Shown here in pieces: positions 14,209 to 20,385 of a stretch of 20,385 nucleotides of DNA. Position numbers and translations under genes: made by a program. The stretch is taken from contig DVNG01000060.1 of assembly GCA_018714545.1 (NCBI GenBank), positions 1-20,385 of the forward strand, given 5' to 3'. This DNA is from Limousia pullorum (GTDB lineage: Bacteria; Bacillota; Clostridia; Oscillospirales; Acutalibacteraceae). The notes beneath the pieces are model-generated. The model made no database searches. It was given only the letters and a program-made list of their open reading frames with translations, and was not told where the DNA came from. Position 1 is the first letter of the stretch. Each line of letters starts with the position of its first letter.

Positions 14209-14222
14209 TTTGCACCTGCAAA
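14209..14222 (+). other. Small hairpin between ntpK and ntpE
   Basis: TTTGC (14209-14213) pairs with GCAAA (14218-14222) around ACCT, in the largest gap inside the V-ATPase operon apart from that before ntpI. It lacks a T-run, so it is not a terminator. It might protect the upstream ntpK message or have no function. Confidence 0.25.
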
Positions 14223-14242
14223 TTAAGTAATGGAGAATGGAT

Positions 14243-14830
14243 ATGAATGGATTAGATAAAATTATCAAAAAAATAGAGTCAGACAGCCAGGAAGCCTGCA
14301 GAGCTATGATTTCCGAGGCTGAGCTGAAAGCAAAAGAAATTCTGTCCGCAGGTGAGAAAAACTGTGAGGAGATAAAGAAAAGAGAGGAAATCCGCTGTGA
14401 AACAGCCTGCGCAGACGTAAGAGCAAGAGCTAAATCAGCGGCTGAACTGGAAATAAGAAAGGGAAAGCTTTTGGCAAGACAGACCGTTATTTCCGATATG
14501 CTTGAAAAGAGCAAAAACTCTCTTAAAAATCTTGATAAAGAGGAATATTTCAGCCTGATTTTGAAGATGGTTGAAAAATATTCCGAGAAACAGGACGGCG
14601 TCATTGTTTTTTCAAAGAAAGACACGGACAGAATGGATAAAAACTTTATATCCAAAATCAACAAGGTATCCGCAGGCAAGCTGACCTTGGGAGAGCCTGA
14701 CAGAAAAATCGACAGCGGTTTTGTGTTGGTTTACGGTGATATAGAGATAAACTGTTCCTTTGATACAATTTTTACAGTAGAAAAAGAAAAACTTACCGAT
14801 GTGGTTTCGGCAGTTTTGTTTGATAAATAA
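14243..14830 (+). CDS. ntpE: V-type ATPase peripheral stalk subunit E
   Basis: This stalk subunit binds the catalytic head through its C-terminal globular domain and pairs with NtpF through its N-terminal helix. The 195-residue protein starts with a charged coiled coil (about residues 1-95, for example IIKKIESDSQEACRAMISEA) and ends with a compact alpha/beta domain containing GFVLVYGDIEINCSFDTIF, the usual subunit E signature. ATG 14243 is preferred: GGAGA (14232-14236) lies 6 bases upstream. The in-frame ATG at 14237 directly abuts that site. It follows a 54-base gap after ntpK and is eight bases from the ribosome site region of ntpC. Confidence 0.9.
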   Translation: MNGLDKIIKKIESDSQEACRAMISEAELKAKEILSAGEKNCEEIKKREEIRCETACADVRARAKSAAELEIRKGKLLARQTVISDMLEKSKNSLKNLDKEEYFSLILKMVEKYSEKQDGVIVFSKKDTDRMDKNFISKINKVSAGKLTLGEPDRKIDSGFVLVYGDIEINCSFDTIFTVEKEKLTDVVSAVLFDK

Positions 14831-14844
14831 GGAGGGCTGTGCCG

Positions 14845-15810
14845 ATGGCAACAGATTACACATATGCGGTTGCCCGTATACGTTCCAAGGAGCTTTCGCT
14901 TCTTTCCGGACACGATATCGACAGCTTGCTTTCCCTTCCGGATTATAAAAGTTGTCTGAGAGCATTGTCCGACAAGGGCTGGAATTTTCCCGACAACTCC
15001 GATATTTCTCATGTGCTTTCAATTCAGACAGAGGAATTATGGGAGCTTATGGACGAGCTTGTTAAGGACGACAATTCATTTGATATATTCAGAATAAGAA
15101 ACGATTACCACAACCTGAAAGTTGCGGTGAAAGCTGTAACAAGAAGCGTTTCTCCCGAAAGTATGCTTTTGAAACATTCCGTCTATTCGCCTCAGCAGAT
15201 TGTAGGGGCTTTGGAAAACAGGGATTATTCCCAGCTTCCGGATATATTGCAAGAGCCTGCAAAAGAGGCTATGGCTTCACTGCTTCAGACAGCGGACGGT
15301 CAGCTTTGCGATATTATAATAGACCGTGCGGCCCTTGAGCATATATACAGACTTGGAATGGAAAGCGACAACGACTTTATCCGCCGGTATGCTCAGCTTA
15401 CAGTGGGATGCGCAGATATAAAAACCGCTGTGAGAAGCGCAAAGACCTCAAAAAGCGGCGAGTTTATCAAAAAAGCTCTCTGTCATTGTGACTGCCTTAA
15501 TGTGGACGCTTTGGCGGCGGCTGCGGTAAAGGGAATAGACGAAATTTGCGATTGTCTAACAGGCACAATGTTTACATCAGCAGTGCCTTATCTTAAAATA
15601 AGCGTTTCAGCCTTTGAAAAGTGGGCTGATAACTATCTTAATTCCCTTATGCAGGAGCAGAAGTGGGACCCGTTTACAATAGGACCTCTTGCGGCATACA
15701 TTTTGGGAAAAGAAAAGGAAATCACCGCAGTAAGACTTATTCTTTCGGGAAAGCTCAACGGACTTTCAGACTCCGTAATAAAAGAAAGACTGAGGGATAT
15801 GTATGTTTAG
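14845..15810 (+). CDS. ntpC: V-type ATPase subunit C (d-type central stalk cap)
   Basis: This subunit sits on the proteolipid ring and receives the central shaft (subunits D and F). The 321-residue, almost all-helical protein begins TDYTYAVARIRSKELSLLSG, as the family does. It carries the internal threefold helical repeat pattern with NDYHNLKVAVKAVTR (about 92-106) and RRYAQLTVGCADIKTAVRSA, where the conserved 'D..N(I)K.....R' repeat motif appears. It ends with GPLAAYILGKEKEITAVRLILSGKLNG, typical for the C-terminus. ATG 14845 lies 8 bases after GGAGGG (14831-14836); the upstream in-frame GTG at 14839 is too close. It overlaps the next gene by 8 bases. Confidence 0.93.
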   Translation: MATDYTYAVARIRSKELSLLSGHDIDSLLSLPDYKSCLRALSDKGWNFPDNSDISHVLSIQTEELWELMDELVKDDNSFDIFRIRNDYHNLKVAVKAVTRSVSPESMLLKHSVYSPQQIVGALENRDYSQLPDILQEPAKEAMASLLQTADGQLCDIIIDRAALEHIYRLGMESDNDFIRRYAQLTVGCADIKTAVRSAKTSKSGEFIKKALCHCDCLNVDALAAAAVKGIDEICDCLTGTMFTSAVPYLKISVSAFEKWADNYLNSLMQEQKWDPFTIGPLAAYILGKEKEITAVRLILSGKLNGLSDSVIKERLRDMYV

Positions 15811-16120
15811 AATAGCTGTAATAGGCGATAAGGACAGCGTTTACGGATTTGCTGCCCTTGGGCTTGACGTTGTTTATGTGGGAGAAAACGATGACCCCCA
15901 CAAGGCTTTTAAAAAGCTCTGCGAAAGCGGCTATGGTATTATTTACATCACCGAAGCTTTGGCGGAGATTTTGGACGAAGAGATACAAAAGACAAATGAT
16001 AACCCGATACCCGCAGTTATACTTATTCCGGGAATAAGCGGAAATACGGGCAAGGGAATTGCAAATGTCAAAAAAGCCGTTGAAAAGGCTGTGGGCAGCG
16101 ACATTATTTTCAACGATTGA
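15803..16120 (+). CDS. ntpG: V-type ATPase subunit F (NtpG), central stalk
   Basis: This small Rossmann-like subunit forms the rotating central shaft with subunit D. The 105 residues start FRIAVIGDKDSVYGFAALGLDV, the classic subunit F opening, then GYGIIYITEALAEIL and AVILIPGISGNTGKGIANVKKAVEKAVGSDI. The length matches the family. ATG 15803 overlaps the last 8 bases of ntpC, without a strong ribosome site of its own, which suggests translational coupling. It is followed after 34 bases by ntpA. In the E. hirae naming this subunit is NtpG; in archaea it is AtpF or AhaF. Confidence 0.93.
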   Translation: MFRIAVIGDKDSVYGFAALGLDVVYVGENDDPHKAFKKLCESGYGIIYITEALAEILDEEIQKTNDNPIPAVILIPGISGNTGKGIANVKKAVEKAVGSDIIFND

Positions 16121-16154
16121 TTTAATTTTAACCCAGTGAAGGGATTGATATAAT

Positions 16155-17933
16155 TTGAGTATAGGAACTATCAAAAAAGTTGCCGGCCCTTTGGTTATCG
16201 CCGAAGGCATGAGAGATGCCAACATGTTCGACGTTGTAAGGGTTTCAAAGCATAGACTTATAGGTGAAATCATCGAAATGCACGGGGATAAAGCCTCTAT
16301 TCAGGTTTATGAAGAAACCTCCGGACTTGGTCCGGGAGAGCCGGTAGAGTCAACCGGAGCACCTCTTTCAGTTGAATTGGGCCCGGGACTTATAAGAAGC
16401 ATTTACGACGGAATTCAAAGACCTCTTGACGATATTATGAAGCTCAGCGGAAACAATCTCCAGAGAGGTGTTGAGGTTCCTTCCCTTAAAAGAGATATAA
16501 AGTGGAAGTTTACTCCATGTGTTAAAGCGGGAACAAAGGTAACAGGCGGCGACGTAATAGGAACCGTTCAGGAAACCGATATAGTTCTCCATAAAATTAT
16601 GGTGCCATGCAAGCTTAAAGGCACAATTAAATCTATAAAAGAGGGCGAGTTTACAGTAACTGAAACAATCGCAGTTCTTGAAAAAGAGGACGGAACCACT
16701 CAGGACCTCACCCTTATGCAAAAATGGCCTGTTCGTGTGGGCAGACCCTATAAGAAAAAATTGTCACCTGATATGCCTCTTATCACAGGACAGAGAGTTA
16801 TCGACACATTGTTCCCAATAGCAAAGGGCGGTGTTGCGGCAGTTCCGGGACCTTTCGGTTCAGGTAAAACAGTTGTTCAGCACCAGCTTGCAAAATGGGC
16901 AGAAGCCGACATCGTTGTTTACATCGGCTGCGGCGAGCGTGGTAACGAGATGACAGACGTTCTTAACGAATTTCCAGAGCTTATCGACCCGAAAACAGGC
17001 AAAACACTTATGGAGAGAACAGTGCTTATCGCCAACACCTCCGACATGCCTGTTGCCGCCCGTGAAGCTTCAATTTATACAGGTATCACAATAGCAGAGT
17101 ATTTCAGAGATATGGGTTATTCAGTAGCTTTGATGGGCGACTCCACATCACGTTGGGCAGAGGCTCTCCGTGAAATGTCAGGACGTCTTGAGGAAATGCC
17201 CGGTGAAGAGGGATATCCTGCATACCTTGGTTCAAGACTTGCACAGTTCTATGAGCGTGCAGGACGTGTAATAACCTTGGGTTCTGATGATACAGAGGGT
17301 GCCCTTTCCGTTATCGGAGCGGTTTCACCTCCTGGCGGTGATATTTCCGAGCCTGTTTCTCAGGCAACCCTGAGAATTGTTAAAGTGTTCTGGGGACTTG
17401 ACGCTTCACTTGCATATAAAAGACACTTCCCGGCTGTAAACTGGCTTACAAGCTACTCATTGTATGTTGATACAATGGCAAACTGGTACAAGGAAAACGT
17501 AGCTTCCGACTGGATGGACTGCCGTGGAAGAATTATGCACCTGCTTCAGGAAGAGGCTGAGCTTGAGGAAATCGTAAAGCTTGTTGGTATGGACGCACTT
17601 TCATCTCCTGACAGATTGAAGCTTGAAGCCGCACGTTCTATAAGAGAGGACTTCCTCCACCAGAACGCATTCCATGAAACAGACACCTACACATCTCTTG
17701 ACAAACAGTACAAGATGATGCACCTTGTTTTGGCATACTTCGACTTGTCAACTATGGCTCTTAAAAACGGCGCAGATATTGAAAAGCTTGTATCTCTGCC
17801 GGAAAGAGAGCGTGTAGGAAGATTTAAGTATGTTCAAAATGAGAACACAGAAAAAGAATACGAAGACATCATGCTCAATCTTGAGAAGAGTATAAATAAT
17901 TTGACAACAAAGGGGGAAAATGAAGATGCCTAA
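16155..17933 (+). CDS. ntpA: V-type ATPase catalytic subunit A
   Basis: This is the ATP-hydrolysing subunit of the A3B3 head. The 592-residue protein shows the beta-barrel start IGTIKKVAGPLVIAEGM, the family-specific 'non-homologous' insert (about 110-190), the P-loop GPFGSGKT (232-239), CGERGNEMTDVLNEFP, and the Walker B region VALMGDSTSRWAEALREMSGRLEEMPGEEG. AVSPPGGDISEPVSQATLRIVKVFWGLD follows, and a helical C-terminus. It starts at TTG 16155, with GAAGGGA (16138-16144) ten bases upstream; no ATG fits. The gene ends 8 bases inside ntpB. Catalytic residues are intact, so nothing suggests a decayed enzyme. Confidence 0.97.
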   Translation: MSIGTIKKVAGPLVIAEGMRDANMFDVVRVSKHRLIGEIIEMHGDKASIQVYEETSGLGPGEPVESTGAPLSVELGPGLIRSIYDGIQRPLDDIMKLSGNNLQRGVEVPSLKRDIKWKFTPCVKAGTKVTGGDVIGTVQETDIVLHKIMVPCKLKGTIKSIKEGEFTVTETIAVLEKEDGTTQDLTLMQKWPVRVGRPYKKKLSPDMPLITGQRVIDTLFPIAKGGVAAVPGPFGSGKTVVQHQLAKWAEADIVVYIGCGERGNEMTDVLNEFPELIDPKTGKTLMERTVLIANTSDMPVAAREASIYTGITIAEYFRDMGYSVALMGDSTSRWAEALREMSGRLEEMPGEEGYPAYLGSRLAQFYERAGRVITLGSDDTEGALSVIGAVSPPGGDISEPVSQATLRIVKVFWGLDASLAYKRHFPAVNWLTSYSLYVDTMANWYKENVASDWMDCRGRIMHLLQEEAELEEIVKLVGMDALSSPDRLKLEAARSIREDFLHQNAFHETDTYTSLDKQYKMMHLVLAYFDLSTMALKNGADIEKLVSLPERERVGRFKYVQNENTEKEYEDIMLNLEKSINNLTTKGENEDA

Positions 17934-19296
17934 GGAGTACAGAACCATAGAAGAAGTTGCAGGCCCCCTTATGCTTGTAAAAAATGTTGAAAATGTAAAC
18001 TATAACGACTTGGGTGAAATCGAGCTTGCCGCCGGCGAAGTAAGACGCTGTAAGGTTTTGGAGATAAACGGCACAGACGCTTTGGTACAGCTTTTCGACT
18101 CATCCGCAGGTATCAACCTTTCAAATTCAAAGGTTAGATTCTTGGGAAGAAGCATGGAGCTGGGCGTATCAGTTGACATGCTGTCCCGTGTTTTCGACGG
18201 TATGGGACGTCCTATAGACGGCGGCCCTGAGATTTTGCCGGATAAGAGAATGGACATCAACGGTTTGCCTATGAACCCGGCGGCAAGAAACTATCCTCAG
18301 GAATTTATTCAGACAGGTGTTTCCGCTATCGACGGACTTAATACACTGGTTAGAGGACAGAAGCTTCCTATTTTCTCCGCTTCCGGTTTGCCTCACGCAA
18401 ACCTTGCCGCACAGATTGCAAGACAGGCAAAGGTTAGAGGAACAACAGAGCCTTTCGCCGTTGTTTTCGCCGCAATGGGTATCACCTTTGAAGAGTCCAA
18501 CTTCTTTATCGAGAGCTTTAAGGAAACAGGAGCTATCGACAGAACCGTTATGTTTGTAAACCTTGCAAACGACCCGGCTATCGAGCGTATCTCAACACCT
18601 CGTATGGCTCTTACTGCCGCAGAGTATTTGGCTTTTGATGCAGGTATGCATGTTCTTGTTATTATGACCGACATCACAAACTACGCCGACGCTCTCCGTG
18701 AGGTTTCCGCCGCAAGAAAGGAAGTTCCGGGACGCCGTGGTTATCCGGGTTACATGTACACAGACCTTGCAACACTCTATGAGCGTGCAGGAAGACAAAA
18801 GGGCAAGAACGGTTCAATCACATTGATTCCGATTTTGACTATGCCTGAGGACGATAAGACTCACCCGATTCCTGACCTTACCGGATATATCACAGAGGGT
18901 CAGATTATCCTCAGCCGTGACCTTTACAGAAAAAATATCGCTCCTCCTATAGATGTTCTTCCGTCACTTTCCCGTCTTAAGGATAAGGGTATAGGCAAGG
19001 GCAAAACAAGAGAGGACCACTCCAACACAATGAACCAGCTCTTTGCCGCATATGCCCGTGGTAAGGACGCAAAGGAACTTATGGTTATTTTGGGCGAGGC
19101 GGCTCTCACCGATATTGATAAGCTCTATGCAAAATTTGCAGACGAGTTTGAAAAACAGTATGTATCACAGGGCTACAATACCAACAGAAGTATTGAGGAA
19201 ACCCTGGACTTGGGCTGGAAGCTTCTCTCAATTCTTCCGAGAAGCGAACTGAAACGTATCGACGACAAGTATCTTGATATGTACTATGGCAAGTAA
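17926..19296 (+). CDS. ntpB: V-type ATPase non-catalytic subunit B
   Basis: This is the nucleotide-binding but non-catalytic partner of subunit A in the head. The 456-residue protein begins PKEYRTIEEVAGPLMLVKNV and continues with VFDGMGRPIDGGPEI and ISAIDGLNTLVRGQKLPIFS-like text. As expected for a B subunit, the P-loop is degenerate (SASGLPHANLAAQIA in place of GxxxxGKT). It also has YPGYMYTDLATLYERAGR and PDLTGYITEGQIILSRDL. ATG 17926 is preferred: AGGGGG (17911-17916) lies 9 bases upstream and the family starts M(I/P)KEYRTI. An ATG at 17920 in the same frame is only 3 bases from it. It overlaps ntpA by 8 bases. Confidence 0.97.
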   Translation: MPKEYRTIEEVAGPLMLVKNVENVNYNDLGEIELAAGEVRRCKVLEINGTDALVQLFDSSAGINLSNSKVRFLGRSMELGVSVDMLSRVFDGMGRPIDGGPEILPDKRMDINGLPMNPAARNYPQEFIQTGVSAIDGLNTLVRGQKLPIFSASGLPHANLAAQIARQAKVRGTTEPFAVVFAAMGITFEESNFFIESFKETGAIDRTVMFVNLANDPAIERISTPRMALTAAEYLAFDAGMHVLVIMTDITNYADALREVSAARKEVPGRRGYPGYMYTDLATLYERAGRQKGKNGSITLIPILTMPEDDKTHPIPDLTGYITEGQIILSRDLYRKNIAPPIDVLPSLSRLKDKGIGKGKTREDHSNTMNQLFAAYARGKDAKELMVILGEAALTDIDKLYAKFADEFEKQYVSQGYNTNRSIEETLDLGWKLLSILPRSELKRIDDKYLDMYYGK

Positions 19297-19307
19297 GGGG
19301 TGATTGT

Positions 19308-19955
19308 ATGGCAACAACACAGGTGAACCCCACCAGAATGGAGCTTACAAGACTTAAAAAGAAGCTTGTAACAGCCACCAGAGGTCATAAACTCTTAAAG
19401 GATAAACGTGACGAGCTTATGCGCCGCTTTTTGGAGCTTGTAAAAGAAAACAAAGAGCTGAGAATGAAAGTGGAGCAGAAGATAAGCGACGCCAATAAGA
19501 ATTTCGTTTTGGCATCTGCCGCAATGTCAGACGAGGTTATCTCCGCCGCATTGCTTGCACCAAAGCAGGAGGTTTATCTTGATATCGGTGAAAAGAACGT
19601 AATGAGCGTTGATATTCCGGTTTATGATATAAAAACCAGAACTCCCGACCCAAACGATATTTATTCCTACGGCTATGCTTTTACATCTTCTGAGCTTGAC
19701 GATGCGGTAAAATCCTTGGCGGATATTCTTCCGGATATGCTGAAGCTTGCTGAAATTGAAAAATCATGCCTTATGATGGCTTCGGAAATCGAAAAGACAC
19801 GCCGAAGAGTTAACGCCCTTGAACACGTTATGATTCCTGACACAAAGGAAAAAATAAGATATATAACCATGAAGCTTGACGAAAACGAAAGAAGCACCCA
19901 GACAAGACTTATGAAAGTCAAGGATATGATGCTTAAAGAAGCTCACGGATATTAA
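19308..19955 (+). CDS. ntpD: V-type ATPase subunit D, central shaft
   Basis: This rotating shaft subunit is the functional equivalent of F-type gamma. The 215 residues form the expected pair of long antiparallel helices: the N-terminal stretch TTQVNPTRMELTRLKKKL followed by RGHKLLKDKRDELMRRF, and a C-terminal helix ETEKTRRRVNALEHVMIP-like (EKTRRRVNALEHVMIPDTK). A short beta-type middle lies between them. The start at ATG 19308 is supported by AAGGGGTGA, about 7 bases upstream. It is the last gene of the operon; ntpH and ntpJ of E. hirae are absent. A terminator follows within 10 bases. Confidence 0.95.
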   Translation: MATTQVNPTRMELTRLKKKLVTATRGHKLLKDKRDELMRRFLELVKENKELRMKVEQKISDANKNFVLASAAMSDEVISAALLAPKQEVYLDIGEKNVMSVDIPVYDIKTRTPDPNDIYSYGYAFTSSELDDAVKSLADILPDMLKLAEIEKSCLMMASEIEKTRRRVNALEHVMIPDTKEKIRYITMKLDENERSTQTRLMKVKDMMLKEAHGY

Positions 19956-19960
19956 ATTTC

Positions 19961-19999
19961 AGGAACGAGTTGTATTTCAGCTCGTTCCTTTATTTTTAT
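19961..19999 (+). terminator. Intrinsic terminator of the V-ATPase operon
   Basis: AGGAACGAG (19961-19969) pairs perfectly with CTCGTTCCT (19981-19989) around an 11-nt loop, followed by TTATTTTTAT. It lies directly upstream of repeat copy B. Confidence 0.85.
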
Positions 20000-20090
20000 A
20001 ACCGACATGCAAAAGTTAGGCTTGAAAATCAACTTCATTACATGTCGGGCGAGACCTTTTGCTTAATTCTTTGAAAAACATTGCTTTCAT
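19995..20090 (+). repeat. Structured intergenic repeat, copy B
   Basis: Arm CCGACATG (20002-20009) pairs perfectly with CATGTCGG (20041-20048) around a 31-nt loop. Inside the loop AAGTT and AACTT can pair further. GCGAGACCTTTTGCTTA and ATTCTTTG follow. GCGA (20049-20052) can pair with TTGC (20081-20084). It lies just after the V-ATPase terminator, in the same gene-end position as copy A after nspC. Confidence 0.7.
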
Positions 20091-20119
20091 ATCTATAAGA
20101 ATAATAATAAAAGTCTGTA

Positions 20120-20127
20120 CATAGAAT
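20120..20127 (+). promoter_or_regulatory. Possible -10 element for the last gene
   Basis: CATAGAAT differs at one position from CATACAAT, the form recalled for sigma-E -10 elements. It also contains TAGAAT, a sigma-A-like -10 hexamer. The upstream AATAAT tract would be a poor -35 for either. This is weak and is given only because a sigE gene lies in the same window. Confidence 0.2.
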
Positions 20128-20164
20128 TAAAGTAAAAGATACAGTAAAGCAGGTGGGAGAATTG

Positions 20165-20385
20165 GTGTACAGACGAAAAAAAGGACAGTCAAAATTTCTG
20201 GGAGTCATAGGAGGAATTTTGACTGCGGCGGCGGTTGTAAACTTGTTTTTTAATGCCGATTCTATTTTTAAAGCAGGAGGAAGCGCAATAGCTGCGGCGA
20301 TTATATCGGATAATGATGAGGTTGTTAAGGTTGAGAAAACCGGCGAAAATATGGCTGAAAACCCTTTAGCCGAAAATGATACAGA
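20165..20385 (+). CDS. N-terminus of an unidentified membrane-anchored protein (cut by window edge)
   Basis: The reading frame is open to the right edge; about 73 codons are visible. It begins VYRRKKGQSKFLGVIGG, a basic cytoplasmic tail, followed by one membrane segment of about 20 residues (LGVIGGILTAAAVVNLFF). An Ala/Gly stretch, AGGSAIAAAIISDNDE, and an acidic, linker-like segment come next. This fits a bitopic membrane protein or uncleaved signal anchor with an outside domain. GTG 20165 lies 8 bases after AGGTGG (20151-20156); TTG 20162 is the other choice. No family can be assigned from this part. A sporulation protein such as SpoIIP would have this kind of anchor, but that is only a guess. 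Confidence 0.6.
   Translation, partial: MYRRKKGQSKFLGVIGGILTAAAVVNLFFNADSIFKAGGSAIAAAIISDNDEVVKVEKTGENMAENPLAENDT

Noticed and set aside
2262..19946. Long minus-strand open frames opposite the polyamine and V-ATPase genes
   Set aside because: They lie antisense to clear genes, lack ribosome sites and conserved motifs, and are shadows caused by the codon use of the real genes.
1..20385. CRISPR array, tRNA or rRNA genes, complete insertion sequence
   Set aside because: No regularly spaced repeats, no tRNA-like cloverleaf, no rRNA sequence and no transposase or integrase reading frame were seen on either strand.

Overview
The window reads as chromosomal DNA of a low-to-mid GC, spore-forming Firmicute of the class Clostridia, probably a gut-type Oscillospirales/Ruminococcaceae relative (that placement is inference). 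The evidence is a spoIIGA-sigE pair, Gram-positive style AGGAGG ribosome sites with frequent TTG starts, and a complete Enterococcus hirae-type V-ATPase operon.

Layout from left to right. (1) 1-1124: the last two genes of a phage-tail-like module, the first cut by the window edge, closed by an intrinsic terminator. (2) 1125-1730: a gene-free 600-bp stretch with a good sigma-A promoter at 1253, a hairpin-rich transcribed region and a strong intrinsic terminator at 1607-1648. This is either a free-standing ~360-nt RNA or a regulatory leader of the operon that follows. (3) 1731-8040: a tight six-gene polyamine operon, speD-speA-speE-speB-CASDH-nspC. It encodes two biochemically different ways of adding an aminopropyl group: decarboxylated SAM (SpeD/SpeE) and aspartate semialdehyde (CASDH/NspC). 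(4) 8041-8525: a repeat-rich spacer holding the operon terminator and two inverted copies of a structured repeat. (5) 8526-9353: a pyridoxal kinase gene, which would supply the PLP cofactor needed by SpeA and NspC. (6) 9406-11038, minus strand: spoIIGA-sigE, the protease and mother-cell sigma factor of early sporulation, sharing a bidirectional terminator with the kinase gene. (7) 11225-19999: promoter, nine V-ATPase genes in the order ntpF-I-K-E-C-G-A-B-D, and a terminator. The proteolipid keeps the residues that bind Na+ in E. hirae NtpK, so a sodium pump is likely. (8) 19995-20090: a third copy of the structured repeat. (9) 20165-end: the start of an unidentified membrane-anchored protein.

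The signals most worth following up are the RNA/leader element ahead of speD, the three-copy repeat family (three different but base-paired 8-bp stems around loops of exactly 31 nt), and the presence of two spermidine-forming routes in one operon.
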